A stretch of DNA of 64,000 bases from Rhizocola hellebori. Its GTDB lineage: Bacteria; Actinomycetota; Actinomycetes; Mycobacteriales; Micromonosporaceae. The stretch spans positions 18,200 to 82,199 of the forward strand of contig NZ_BONY01000045.1 in assembly GCF_016862955.1 (NCBI RefSeq). Reading direction: 5' to 3'. The position numbers and the translations under genes were made by a program. The notes below the pieces were generated by a model that was not told where the DNA came from, made no database searches, and saw nothing but the letters and a program-made list of their open reading frames with translations. Positions 17,382 to 26,609 of the stretch are shown here, one piece after another (position 1 is the stretch's first letter; each line of letters starts with the position of its first letter).

Positions 17382-19443
17382 CACAACCTTGCACGACGAA
17401 ATTGCCCTGGAACAAAAGCATGTAGACCGGGTCTACACGCGCCTGGCCAGGCTGCGGGCCGATGCCCAGCAGGCCGAGGTCGATGGCTATCAGCTGGCCA
17501 AGGTCGGCAACTTCGGCTCCCTGGTGGAGCGCGATGCGATGGTCTTCCACGCGGCCAAGCGGCGGCACGTCTTCGACGCCGAGCACGAGGGGCTGGTCTT
17601 CGGCCGCCTCGACATGCATCCCGAGACCGATCTGCGCGACGAGGAGAGTGTGGCGCGCCGCTACATCGGCCGGCTCGGGGTGCGGGCCGAGGACGGCGAG
17701 CCGTTGCTCATCGACTGGCGGGCCCCGGCCGCGGCCGCCTTCTACCGTGCCACCGCCGCGCAGCCGCTCGGCGTGATCCGGCGACGGATGATCACTTCGT
17801 TCGGCGAGCGGGTCACCTCGCTGGATGACGATCTGCTCGACCCGAACGCGGCCGCGGCGGATCTGCGCGTGGTCGGCGACGGCGCGCTGATGGCCGCGCT
17901 GAGCCGGGCCAAGGGCACCGGGATGCGCGACATCGTGGCCACCATTCAGCACGAGCAGGATCTGGCTATCCGCTCCCCCGCCAGCGGCGTGACCGTGGTC
18001 GAGGGCGGGCCGGGGACGGGCAAGACGGCCGTGGCGCTGCACCGTGCCGCCTACCTGCTCTACACCGACCGCAGCCGGTTCGCCGGTGGCGGCGTGCTCA
18101 TCGTGGGGCCGTCACCGGTCTTCGTGCAGTACATCGAGACCGTGCTGCCCGCGCTTGGCGAGGAGTCGGCCACGCTGCGCTCGCTCGGCCAGCTGGTCCC
18201 TGGGGTGAACGCCACCCGCGAGGAGACCGCTCAGGTCAGGGCGGTCAAGGGCTCGTTGCGGATGCGCAAGGTGTTGCGCCGGGCGGCCGAGGACGCGCCA
18301 CCGTCCAATCCGGATGGGCTGCGGATGCGGTACCGGGGAGAGTGGCTGGTGCTGTCGCGCCGCCAGGTGGAGGAGATCCGCCGGCGGGTCGGGCGGGGGG
18401 CACGGCGCAATGAGGTGCGCGGCAAGGCGTTCGGCGAGGTGCTGGACGCGCTCTGGGCAAGCGTCAAGGAACGCATGCACATCGAGCAGAGCCGCTTCGA
18501 CGACGATCTGAGCGACCACGAGGACTTCCGGGCGTTCTTGCGCAACTGGTGGCCGTTGGTCACCCCGCAGGAGGTGCTCTCCTGGCTGGCCGACCCGCGC
18601 AAGTTGCACCGCTACGCCGATGGCTTGCTGAGCAATGAGGAGCAGCGGCAGCTGAGCCGTGCGGTCAGGGCCGAGCCGAGCATCGATGACGTTCCCCTGC
18701 TGGATGAGCTTGCGGATCTGATCGGCACGCAGCCCAAGCCGAAGCGCAAGACGCGGCAGGCCCAAACGCTCGGGGTGATGGGCGGGCGGCGGGACAGGGT
18801 CCAGCGCGAGGCCGACTATCGCGACTACGCCCACGTGGTCGTGGACGAGTCGCAGGACGTCACCCCGATGCAGTGGCGGATGATCGGCCGCCGCGGGCAC
18901 GCGGCGAGCTGGACCATAGTCGGCGACCCGGCCCAGTCGGCCTGGATCGGCGACGCCCAGGAACCGGGCCGCGCCCGCGACGAGGCGATCGGCCGCCGGA
19001 CCAGGCACCACCACCAGCTGACCACGAACTACCGCAACTCGGCCGAGATCTTCGAGGTGGCCGCAGAGGTGATCCGCAAGGTCTCCCCCGACCTGCCGCT
19101 GCCGGTCGCTGTCCGGTCCACCGGGATCGCCCCCGTTCACCTCAGGACGGGCGGCGACGGCCTCGCCCAGGTCGTGCGCGAGGCCGTCGAGAAACTGCTC
19201 GGCGAGGTCGAGGGGACGGTCGGCGTCATCGCGCCCGACGCCGCCTTCCGCGACCGGGTCCGGTCGTGGCTCAAGGCCGACGACCGGGTCGGGGTGGTGA
19301 CCGCGTTGGCGGCCAAGGGTATGGAGTACGACGCGGTGGCTCTTATCGAGCCGGGGCTCGTCGACAGTGCCCGAACCCTGTACGTGGCACTGTCTCGCGC
19401 CACGCAACGCCTGACCACGGTCGCCACCACCGACTGGCGCTGA
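17374..19443 (+). CDS. helD: HelD-like RNA-polymerase recycling ATPase
   Basis: A 689-residue superfamily 1 helicase-like protein. The N-terminal coiled region (EIALEQKHVDRVYTRLARLR) is the part that, in HelD, enters the RNA-polymerase secondary channel. IDWRAPAAAAFYRA follows. Walker A is GGPGTGKTAVALHRAAYLLY (from residue 211), motif II VVVDESQDVTPMQWRM, motif III VGDPAQSAW, and late motifs are KGMEYDAVALIEPG and YVALSRAT. These are HelD rather than UvrD signatures. The family dissociates stalled RNA polymerase and in actinobacteria is linked to rifampicin tolerance. The 8-base overlap with dedA indicates coupling. Confidence 0.92.
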   Translation: MTDTTLHDEIALEQKHVDRVYTRLARLRADAQQAEVDGYQLAKVGNFGSLVERDAMVFHAAKRRHVFDAEHEGLVFGRLDMHPETDLRDEESVARRYIGRLGVRAEDGEPLLIDWRAPAAAAFYRATAAQPLGVIRRRMITSFGERVTSLDDDLLDPNAAAADLRVVGDGALMAALSRAKGTGMRDIVATIQHEQDLAIRSPASGVTVVEGGPGTGKTAVALHRAAYLLYTDRSRFAGGGVLIVGPSPVFVQYIETVLPALGEESATLRSLGQLVPGVNATREETAQVRAVKGSLRMRKVLRRAAEDAPPSNPDGLRMRYRGEWLVLSRRQVEEIRRRVGRGARRNEVRGKAFGEVLDALWASVKERMHIEQSRFDDDLSDHEDFRAFLRNWWPLVTPQEVLSWLADPRKLHRYADGLLSNEEQRQLSRAVRAEPSIDDVPLLDELADLIGTQPKPKRKTRQAQTLGVMGGRRDRVQREADYRDYAHVVVDESQDVTPMQWRMIGRRGHAASWTIVGDPAQSAWIGDAQEPGRARDEAIGRRTRHHHQLTTNYRNSAEIFEVAAEVIRKVSPDLPLPVAVRSTGIAPVHLRTGGDGLAQVVREAVEKLLGEVEGTVGVIAPDAAFRDRVRSWLKADDRVGVVTALAAKGMEYDAVALIEPGLVDSARTLYVALSRATQRLTTVATTDWR

Positions 19444-19447
19444 CGCG

Positions 19448-21481
19448 CTACTTCCAGGTGGAGCTGACGGTCACCGCGCACGGGCTGGAAGGCGTGCTGT
19501 AGCTGCGGTTGGCGCCACTCTCCCAGGTGACGTTGCCGCTGCCGTCCTTCTTGATGAACTTGTATTCGAACGAGGTCGACGGCGCGATGTTCACGGTGCC
19601 GCGCCAGATCGGATAGGCCGCCGAGGAAAGCGCGATCGCCGAGCCGGTGTTCCAGGTCGACAGCGCGGCGATGCTTCCGGTGACGAACACGTTCTGGCCC
19701 AAGACCGTGGTGGCGTTGACTTCGAAGGTGACCGCGATGCTCGAGCAGGAGCCGCCCGGTCCGTTCCAGGTTTCGTTGTAGGTCGCCGTGCAAGCCGTTG
19801 TCGTGCTGTGGCTTCGGTTCGGGTCGTACTCCCAGGTGACGTTCCCGGCGGCGTCCTTGCGGATGTACTTGTATTGGAACGAGGTGTTGAACGGAATGTT
19901 GATGGTGCCCGGTACCGGGATGGCGGCCGCGGTGTTCCAGTTACCCAGGGCTGGGATCGAGCCGACGATGTAGGCGCTTTCGTTGAGGTTGAAGGTGACC
20001 GCGGTGTTCGTGCAGCCGCCCGTGGGCGTGGGTGATGGCGAGCCGGTGGTTCCATTTTGGAGCGCGATCATCCCGTTGGCGGGAACCGTTGCGGTGAACT
20101 GTCCCCCGCTGACGGTGATGGTGGTGCAGCCGGTGGCGGCCACGTTGCAGTAGGACCCGTTGGGCAGCTGGGTGCTGAAGGTGCCCGTCCACGCGGTGGT
20201 GGACCGGTTGAATGCGACATGCCCGGCGTTGCCGCGGCCGAAGGAGATCCGGTTGCTCTGCGGCGAGGTCCAGTTGTTCACGTTGGTGCCGTTGACTCTG
20301 TTGTGGAACCCGACCAGGTTCGCCACGATCGTGCGCCGGTGTTCGCATTCCCAGCCGGAGCCACAGGTGACCGCGTTCGTGGTTCCGTTGGCGGCGGCGG
20401 GCGGGCCGGCCTCGTTGTTGGTGAAGCTGAAGCTGCTCATCAGCTGCGGGACGCCATAGGGATAGGCGAGGCTGAACGCTTGGGCGAGCGCGTGGGTCTG
20501 GCCGTCCTTGTAGGTCAGGCGGGCCCGCCCGTTGCGCTGGGTGTCATGGTTGTCGATGAAATTGACCGCGTCGCCACTGCCCAGCAGCATGCCGCTGAAG
20601 TCGTTGAGGCCCGACAGGTTGGCGTCGCGGAACGCGTTGCCCACCTTGTCCCCGTACCGGAATTCGGTGACATCGCTTATTCCCGTGTACTCGGTCGGGC
20701 TGATCTCGCCCGGCCCACCCTCGATGACCTCGGTGAAGATGTAAGGCGTCCCGTTAAGTCCACTTAGGACAGATTGCAGATCGGCGACCGGGGTGTGTTT
20801 CGCGGCGTCAATGCGGAACCCGTCCACACCCAGCGAAATGAGGTCGTTGAGGTAGGCGGTGAGCTTGCCGCGCACGTAGCTCGACTCGGTCTTCAGGTCA
20901 CTCAGGTCGACCAGCTCGCAGTTCTGCACCTCCCACCGGTCGGTCCAGCTGGCGATGTCGTCGTTTCCGTTGCGGCCGCAGTGGTGGAAGTCGTCGTTGC
21001 CATAGGGCACCGACGGATAGCTGTAGTGCGAGTAGGTGCTGCCGTTGCTGCCGGTGCCGGTGGAAGCGCCGCCCGCCATGTGGTTGACGACCGCGTCGAC
21101 GTAGATCTTCACGCCCGCGGTGTGGCAGGTCTGCACCATGCTCGCGAAGGCGGCCCGGTTGCCGCGGCGCGACACGACCTGATAGCTGACCGGCTGGTAG
21201 TCCTGCCACCACGGGTAGCCCTGACCGGGCAGCACCACGTGCTCCTGGGGCGGGGAGACCTGCACCGCGCCGAACCCCTTGGGCCCGAGCACGCTTGTGC
21301 ACTCGGACGCGATCGACGCCCAAGGCCACTCGAAGAGATGGACGATGACGTCGCGTGCGCCGGGATTGGCGTCGGCTTTGACCTCTTCGAGCGCGGGCGA
21401 GTTGACCGCGACCGCGGTCAGGAGTGCCGCTGTAAGCAGGAGTGATGCCGCGCCGGCATAAAGGGGACGGATTCTGAACAT
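19448..21481 (-). CDS. Secreted alpha-amylase with two C-terminal CBM20 domains
   Basis: A 677-residue extracellular starch hydrolase. After a signal peptide (to about residue 30) comes a GH13 barrel (residues ~42-380) with the full catalytic set: nucleophile Asp in DGFRIDAAKH, acid Glu in FTEVIEGG and Asp in FIDNHDTQRN. An amylase C-domain, an Ser/Pro/Thr linker (GSPSPTPTGG) and two starch-binding domains follow. Both start TAVTFNLNES or SIAVTFEVNA and end NRSHSTT or NRSYSTP. A single CBM20 is usual; two are less common. GGAGCCCGCCC precedes ATG 21481. It converges on helD with only four bases between the stops. Confidence 0.95.
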   Translation of the reverse strand: MFRIRPLYAGAASLLLTAALLTAVAVNSPALEEVKADANPGARDVIVHLFEWPWASIASECTSVLGPKGFGAVQVSPPQEHVVLPGQGYPWWQDYQPVSYQVVSRRGNRAAFASMVQTCHTAGVKIYVDAVVNHMAGGASTGTGSNGSTYSHYSYPSVPYGNDDFHHCGRNGNDDIASWTDRWEVQNCELVDLSDLKTESSYVRGKLTAYLNDLISLGVDGFRIDAAKHTPVADLQSVLSGLNGTPYIFTEVIEGGPGEISPTEYTGISDVTEFRYGDKVGNAFRDANLSGLNDFSGMLLGSGDAVNFIDNHDTQRNGRARLTYKDGQTHALAQAFSLAYPYGVPQLMSSFSFTNNEAGPPAAANGTTNAVTCGSGWECEHRRTIVANLVGFHNRVNGTNVNNWTSPQSNRISFGRGNAGHVAFNRSTTAWTGTFSTQLPNGSYCNVAATGCTTITVSGGQFTATVPANGMIALQNGTTGSPSPTPTGGCTNTAVTFNLNESAYIVGSIPALGNWNTAAAIPVPGTINIPFNTSFQYKYIRKDAAGNVTWEYDPNRSHSTTTACTATYNETWNGPGGSCSSIAVTFEVNATTVLGQNVFVTGSIAALSTWNTGSAIALSSAAYPIWRGTVNIAPSTSFEYKFIKKDGSGNVTWESGANRSYSTPSSPCAVTVSSTWK

Positions 21482-21622
21482 GGGCGGGCTCCTCAGTCGA
21501 AACTTCTTGCGGAGTTTTCACCGAGGTTACGGTTGCTTTTCGTCACTGTGAAGCCCGTTTGACCTGCTCCTTTCGTTTGATCAACTTCTGGGCAAGGCCA
21601 GGAGGGTTGCGTACCCGCAAAA

Positions 21623-21635
21623 TCTTGCAAAGATC
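21623..21635. promoter_or_regulatory. ATCTT-GCA-AAGAT palindrome in the amylase promoter interval
   Basis: A perfect 5-base inverted repeat lies about 140 bases upstream of the amylase start; AAAGATCTTT overlaps it. CTTGC is repeated nearer the gene (21506-21510). Streptomyces amylase genes are controlled by LacI-type maltose regulators (MalR/Reg1) that recognise CTTGCA-like repeats, so this is a reasonable candidate operator. The interval also serves the divergent 21676 gene. Confidence 0.4.
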
Positions 21636-21675
21636 TTTTGGGGGTATGGCCGTTGCCGAGGGCGGATACTGAGGT

Positions 21676-23361
21676 ATGGCAGCACCCCTTCTGCGGCGCA
21701 TCCGCGATGAGGTCATCGGCGATGACCAGGTCATGTGGGGGCCGTTCGGGCCTCGCCGGGTGACCTACGCCGACTACACCGCCTCCGGGCGAGCGCTTGG
21801 CTTTCTCGAAGACTTCATCCGCGACGAGGTGCTGCCGCGCTATGCCAACACCCACACCGAAGCCTCCGGCACCGGCCTGCAGACCACCCGGCTGCGCGAG
21901 GACGCCCGAAACATCATTCGCGCCTCGGTGGGCGGCGACGACCAGACCGCCGTCATCTTCACCGGCTCCGGCTCCACCGGCGCGATAGACAAACTGATCT
22001 CCATCCTGGGCCTGCGGATCCCCCACGAGCTCGACGAGCGCTACCGCCTCAGTGAGCAGATTCCCGCCGAGGAACGCCCGGTGGTCTTCATCGGGCCCTA
22101 CGAGCACCACTCCAACGAGCTGCCGTGGCGCGAGTCGATCGCCGACGTCATCGTCATCCCGGAGGACGACGGCGGCCACATCGATCCCTACGCCCTTGAG
22201 GTGGAGCTGAAGAAATATGTCGATCGCCCGCTGAAAATCGGCTCGTTCTCGGCCGCCTCCAACGTGACCGGCATCCTGTCGGACACCCATCGCATCTCCG
22301 ACCTGCTGCACCGCTATGGCGCGCTGTCGTTTTGGGATTTCGCCGCCGCCGCGCCCTACATCCAGATCGAGATGTACGGCCGGTGCACCGAGCATCCCGA
22401 CGCCTACAAGGACGCGATTTTCCTTTCCCCGCACAAGTTTGTGGGCGGGCCCAGCACTCCCGGCGTGCTGGTCGTGCGCCGCGATCTGTTGCGCAACCGG
22501 GTGCCCAGCGTCCCGGGCGGCGGCACTGTCGAATACGTCAACCCGACTGACCATCGCTACCTTGCCGACCACGAGGCGCGGGAGGAGGGCGGCACTCCGG
22601 CCATCGTCGACTCGATCCGGGCCGGCCTGGTCTTCCAGCTGAAGGAGGCCGTCGGCACGGATGTCATCAAGGCCCAGGAGGAACGCTTCCTGAGGCACGC
22701 CATTACATCGTGGCGGGCCAACCCGCGCATCGAGATCCTCGGCAATCTCGAGGCGGAGAGACTTTCCATAATCTCTTTTCGGGTACTGCATCCAAGCGGC
22801 CGCCATCTGCACCACAACTTCGTCGTGGCCATCCTCAACGACCTGTTCGGCATCCAGTCCCGCGGCGGGTGCTCGTGTGCCGGCCCCTACGGGCATCGTC
22901 TGCTCGGCATCGACCTGGCCCGCTCGCACGAGTTCGAAGAGGAGATCCGGGCCGGCTGTGAGGGGATCAAGCCCGGCTGGGCGCGGGTTTCGTTCAACTA
23001 CTTCATTTCCGAGGCGACCGCCCGCTACATCGTCGAAGCCGTGCACGTGGTGGCGAACGAGGCGTGGAAGCTGTTGCCCGAATACAGGTTCAACCCCTAC
23101 AGCGGGCTGTGGCGCCACCGCGACGGCCTCGTCGAGCCGCCGCTGCGCCTGACCCAGCTGCACTATGATGCCACCGGCCGGCTGCGCTGGCCGGCCCACC
23201 ACGAAAGGGCACCCGAGTCCGCCCTGCGCGACTATCTGCGGGTCGCCCACGAGATCTGCGACGCGATGCCCACCACCGAGTCCCCCGACGCGGTCGTGAC
23301 CGTCTCCCCGCGCTTCGACCAGCTTCGCTGGTTCGAGTTGCCCGCCGTCTGCATGACCTGA
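21676..23361 (+). CDS. Class V aminotransferase / cysteine-desulfurase-like PLP enzyme
   Basis: A 561-residue fold-type I PLP enzyme, longer than NifS/SufS (~400). The PLP Lys is in LSPHKFVGGP, with the preceding Asp in FWDFAAAAPY. A Cys-rich loop SRGGCSCAGPYGHRLLG lies where SufS has its catalytic Cys. An N-terminal GPFGPRRVTYADYTASGRAL and a ~90-residue C-terminal extension (from LLPEYRFNPYSGLWRHRDG) are typical of the long uncharacterised actinobacterial members. Desulfurase or lyase activity is possible but unproven. It is monocistronic and divergent from the amylase gene. Confidence 0.88.
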   Translation: MAAPLLRRIRDEVIGDDQVMWGPFGPRRVTYADYTASGRALGFLEDFIRDEVLPRYANTHTEASGTGLQTTRLREDARNIIRASVGGDDQTAVIFTGSGSTGAIDKLISILGLRIPHELDERYRLSEQIPAEERPVVFIGPYEHHSNELPWRESIADVIVIPEDDGGHIDPYALEVELKKYVDRPLKIGSFSAASNVTGILSDTHRISDLLHRYGALSFWDFAAAAPYIQIEMYGRCTEHPDAYKDAIFLSPHKFVGGPSTPGVLVVRRDLLRNRVPSVPGGGTVEYVNPTDHRYLADHEAREEGGTPAIVDSIRAGLVFQLKEAVGTDVIKAQEERFLRHAITSWRANPRIEILGNLEAERLSIISFRVLHPSGRHLHHNFVVAILNDLFGIQSRGGCSCAGPYGHRLLGIDLARSHEFEEEIRAGCEGIKPGWARVSFNYFISEATARYIVEAVHVVANEAWKLLPEYRFNPYSGLWRHRDGLVEPPLRLTQLHYDATGRLRWPAHHERAPESALRDYLRVAHEICDAMPTTESPDAVVTVSPRFDQLRWFELPAVCMT

Positions 23362-23466
23362 CCGCTCTGCCCTTCTCCATCAGCGTCAACTGGCACGAAA
23401 CTAATCGCGCGGCTATGCGTTGACTCTTTTGTTGGCTACCCGAAGCTTGAGGATGAGGGAAGCAAT

Positions 23467-23997
23467 ATGCTCGAAATCGAGACGACAGAACCACCCCTGA
23501 TCGGTGAGCCGGAGCATGCGCACACGGTGAGCGCCGCCATGGCCGCCGGGGCCCGGGCCTATGCCAGCACACAGGACGTGGGCATAGTGGCCGCGGTCAG
23601 TCTGCTGTCCGAATACGACGACGGCCGGCTCCTGCTGGAGGCGAGCGTCGCCCGGCATCTGCACTGGGTGCCCGGCAAGAAGGAAATACTCGTGGATTGG
23701 GTGTCGCTTTTCGACGCGCAATCGCTGCGCAGCCCCAAACACGACCAGACCGAACAGACCTGGGCCATCCTGCTCATCGCCTGCTCTTTGGCGATCGGGC
23801 GGGCGCTGCATCGCTTTGGCACCCTACTTGGCTATCTCGACCACCGCTCCGCCAGCCAAGTCATCAGAGCCATATACATAGCAAGTCATGATGGCGCCTA
23901 CCCCGCGCCGGGCTGGCCCGACGCCGAACCGGTGACACTCGGTGTCCTGGCGGAGGTCGAGGCCGCATTCATCAAAGCGCGCGACCCACAGGACTGA
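23467..23997 (+). CDS. Hypothetical protein, 176 residues
   Basis: No recognisable domain. The product is acidic and soluble with one moderately hydrophobic helix (TWAILLIACSLAIGRALHRF). The ATG has GAGGGAAGCAAT just before it, and codon use looks coding throughout. It lies between the PLP enzyme and an AT-richer interval, at the left edge of the accessory stretch. An opposite-strand frame of 132 codons exists here but has no good start signal. Confidence 0.6.
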   Translation: MLEIETTEPPLIGEPEHAHTVSAAMAAGARAYASTQDVGIVAAVSLLSEYDDGRLLLEASVARHLHWVPGKKEILVDWVSLFDAQSLRSPKHDQTEQTWAILLIACSLAIGRALHRFGTLLGYLDHRSASQVIRAIYIASHDGAYPAPGWPDAEPVTLGVLAEVEAAFIKARDPQD

Positions 23998-24311
23998 CCG
24001 GCGAACAAAGACTCCGCGGCGAGCTGTCAGGGACTGGCCGTATCCTGACCGCTCGTCGCGGCTTTGCCATGCCCAATACACAGTTGTACAAACTGCAGTT
24101 GCACAAAAAGCACAAAAAAGTAGGGCGTGGCGTCCATAGCACGTGTCTGGACGCCACACCCAGGCTCAGCCACTCCCTAGCGGTGGCAACCGGTGCGGAG
24201 GAGCCTTTCCGCTACTTCGATAGGATGACTGTCTGAACCACCTTCAGCATATTGCGGCTTGAGCCGATTTCGATCGCCAGTTGCGATGGGCAGTAATAAT
24301 TGTGTTTGCGT
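23998..24311. other. 314-base AT-richer intergenic interval
   Basis: No coding frame with a start signal is apparent. It contains the near-palindrome CAGTTGTACAAACTG (24081-24095, with TTGTACAA at its centre), short A-tracts (24105-24118) and the minus-strand terminator described separately. The right part (24162-24311) shows nothing I can name. Confidence 0.6.
24105..24161 (-). terminator. Rho-independent terminator of the XRE regulator gene
   Basis: GGGCGTGGCGTCCA (24123-24136) pairs with TGGACGCCACACCC (24148-24161), 13 of 14 positions. Reading the minus strand, the stem is followed by CTACTTTTTTGTGCTTTTTG, a proper T tract. It lies 150 bases beyond the stop at 24312. Confidence 0.8.
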
Positions 24312-25520
24312 TCATTGCAGACTCAGGCCGACCCGCTGAGCCAGCGCAAGAATCGGGTCACGATTCGTCTTGCGCTGCGCTCGCACCATCAGCTCGGAGA
24401 GCAACTCCTGGGTATAGCGCGACATCCGGAAGTGCTGCGGCGCCACACGTTCGGCGGTGACCAGGCTTGCCACCGCTTCCTCGTCCTGGCCCGCGGCCAG
24501 CAGAGCCCGCGCCAGCGCGAAGCGGTACCAGGCTTGGCCCAGCGGAAACGGGAGCGCCGTGAGGTCGATGGTGTCCCGGATTCGCATCGCCCAGCGGATA
24601 TCGCGCAGCTGGGCCGCCGCGGACATCTGCCATACGTCGACAGTGGTCGTGTTGAACCAGTTGCCCGAAAAACCCGCGGCATGTGACGAGACGCGCACCG
24701 GCTCACCGAGCAGTTTCGCCAGTAGCCGCGCTTCGTCCAGGTGCATGCTCGCGTCGTTCCCCCGGCCCAGATAACAGGCCTGTTGCGCGGCAAGCAGATG
24801 GAGCCAGCCCGTCATTTCGGTGGCCTGCCGGCTGTCGGTCTTGGCACTGGCCAGCGCCCCCAGCGCGGCCCGCAGCCCGATCTCGGCCGCTTCCACCGGA
24901 AACGACTTGACCCACGAGTAGCGGGCGAGGCTGAGATATGCCCCATCAGCTATACCGGCGGCTGTACGCACGCCGAGATCCGCGGCCTCCCCGGCCAGAT
25001 CATCAAAGCCCAAGTGGGCCAAGGCGAAACGGACGACCGACAGGGCTCGGGTCATCAGCTCCGCGCTGGCGCGGCCATGCGCGGCAAGCTCACGCAACAG
25101 CGGAGCCATTCGATGCATGGTGCCGTACCAGTTACCCGAGTTGCGAATGTCCACCAGGTCACCAACATCGAGCCGCAGCGCCTCCATCGAGCGGCTCGGC
25201 GTGGACCTCTCCCCTAACGCAAGCTCGAGCAATGCGACCCGTACCCCTGGTACCTGAGCCAGAACCTTGTTTCTTGTGTGATCGGGATAACCCGGTTGAT
25301 CCAGTAGTTGCGCCAGCGAAATCTGCAACGCCTCTGCAAGTTTCAGTTGAGTGGATGGACGGTCTAGCGGCTTGATTCCGGACTCCAGCTCCGACAGGTA
25401 GGGCTGGGAGAGCCCGGCCAGCGCGGCGAGTCTGGACTGAGAGAGCCCGCGGCGCCTACGCCACCGCGCCAGGCGAACTCCTATTTCTGCATCGGCACCC
25501 ATCAGCCGATTTCGACTCAC
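24312..25520 (-). CDS. XRE-family regulator with a TPR-like C-terminal region
   Basis: A 402-residue protein. The N-terminal helix-turn-helix is LARWRRRRGLSQSRLAALAG then LSQPYLSELESGIKPLDRPS (residues ~15-70). The remainder is Ala/Leu-rich helical repeats that look like the tetratricopeptide sensor region of actinomycete XRE regulators. GTG 25520 has GGAGG with five-base spacing, an unambiguous start. Such proteins often control developmental or antibiotic genes, but the target here is unknown. The gene has its own terminator. Confidence 0.85.
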   Translation of the reverse strand: MSRNRLMGADAEIGVRLARWRRRRGLSQSRLAALAGLSQPYLSELESGIKPLDRPSTQLKLAEALQISLAQLLDQPGYPDHTRNKVLAQVPGVRVALLELALGERSTPSRSMEALRLDVGDLVDIRNSGNWYGTMHRMAPLLRELAAHGRASAELMTRALSVVRFALAHLGFDDLAGEAADLGVRTAAGIADGAYLSLARYSWVKSFPVEAAEIGLRAALGALASAKTDSRQATEMTGWLHLLAAQQACYLGRGNDASMHLDEARLLAKLLGEPVRVSSHAAGFSGNWFNTTTVDVWQMSAAAQLRDIRWAMRIRDTIDLTALPFPLGQAWYRFALARALLAAGQDEEAVASLVTAERVAPQHFRMSRYTQELLSELMVRAQRKTNRDPILALAQRVGLSLQ

Positions 25521-25554
25521 GACAACCTCCCGGCGTTTCGCTTCGGCCTGCGCG

Positions 25555-26457
25555 TCAACCGGCGCGGGAGGCCTGCATGAACAAGATGAGCTGCGTGGCG
25601 ATCTGGGCGCAGTTACGCGCGCCGTGCTCGAGGTTCAGCTCCTTGGGATAGCGCTGCATAATCGCCAGCGACCACGTATCAGCCACAGCCATGCAATTAA
25701 CCGCCCATTCTCGCTCGTAGAGCGTCCAGCCGTTCTTGTAGCCAACCTGCGGTGCGGCCGAAACGGTGAGGCCCTGGGTGATACCGAACGCACCCTGCCC
25801 GCGAATCTGCCGCAGCTCGGTCAGCAGCCAGGGCGTCCATTTCGGACCCGCTGCCTTACCCGAACCAATACATCGACTCAGTCTTGCCGTATCCGCCGCC
25901 GTGGTGGTGGTTTTAGCCCACCAACCCGGCGCCACCTTGGTGTGCGCAAGGCTACAAACCGCAATCATACGTTCGATCGATTCGTCTGCGCCCAGACTGA
26001 CGTACAGCGATTGCGCGTCTTTATCGTTGTTGTCGCGCACCATCCGGCGGATCTGTTCCAGACGGCTCTGACTGGGAGTGGGATCGCGCATCAGGAAATC
26101 GGCGGCGATCCACGCCTTCACCACCGATTCCATCGCGCTGGAGTCCCGTTCTGCCGCAGGCGAGCCGGAAACCTCACCTTTGCTGTCTATGTAGGCCCAC
26201 TGCAGCCAGCTACCGGACGGTACGGCGACCACCATTCCCAGCGGGCCGATCGCCCGGCCGTTGGCGAGCTCTAGAAGATCTACTGGTCCCGGCAGTGTCT
26301 GCACATCCACCGTGGGCCGGGTCTGGACGCTGTTGCGCTTGAGCGCCGCCATCGCGACCAGCATGACCAAAACAATCATTGCCGACATGATCGCAGTGAA
26401 GAAGCGAAGTCCCCTCGCTGTGGTTGGAGTAAACGTATGCATGGCTGACTGTGGCAT
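25555..26457 (-). CDS. Beta-lactamase-fold serine hydrolase-like, membrane anchored
   Basis: From ATG 26457 (300 residues) a basic stretch precedes one transmembrane helix (FFTAIMSAMIVLVMLVAMAAL). The extracellular domain shows degenerate class A beta-lactamase/transpeptidase landmarks in order: SVVK (SxxK type), DNNDKDAQSL where SDN is expected, and YKNGWTLY in place of the KTG strand. The end, REWAVNCMAVADTWSLAIMQ, is typical of an actinomycete family of uncertain activity. The framing start at 26547 is less likely. It lies 34 bases downstream of the XRE gene's start codon in the same orientation. Confidence 0.7.
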   Translation of the reverse strand: MPQSAMHTFTPTTARGLRFFTAIMSAMIVLVMLVAMAALKRNSVQTRPTVDVQTLPGPVDLLELANGRAIGPLGMVVAVPSGSWLQWAYIDSKGEVSGSPAAERDSSAMESVVKAWIAADFLMRDPTPSQSRLEQIRRMVRDNNDKDAQSLYVSLGADESIERMIAVCSLAHTKVAPGWWAKTTTTAADTARLSRCIGSGKAAGPKWTPWLLTELRQIRGQGAFGITQGLTVSAAPQVGYKNGWTLYEREWAVNCMAVADTWSLAIMQRYPKELNLEHGARNCAQIATQLILFMQASRAG

Positions 26458-26609
26458 CCAATCCGGATTAAGAGTGTCCCGAAGTATTTGGAACCAATAA
26501 AGACTGAGGCCGCTTGCAGGGGCCGTATGTGTGCGACAGCGCTGCATGAAGCCGATACCAGTCTGTCCCTATGACAACCACCAGAGACGACTCAACTGGC
26601 AAGCAAGCA

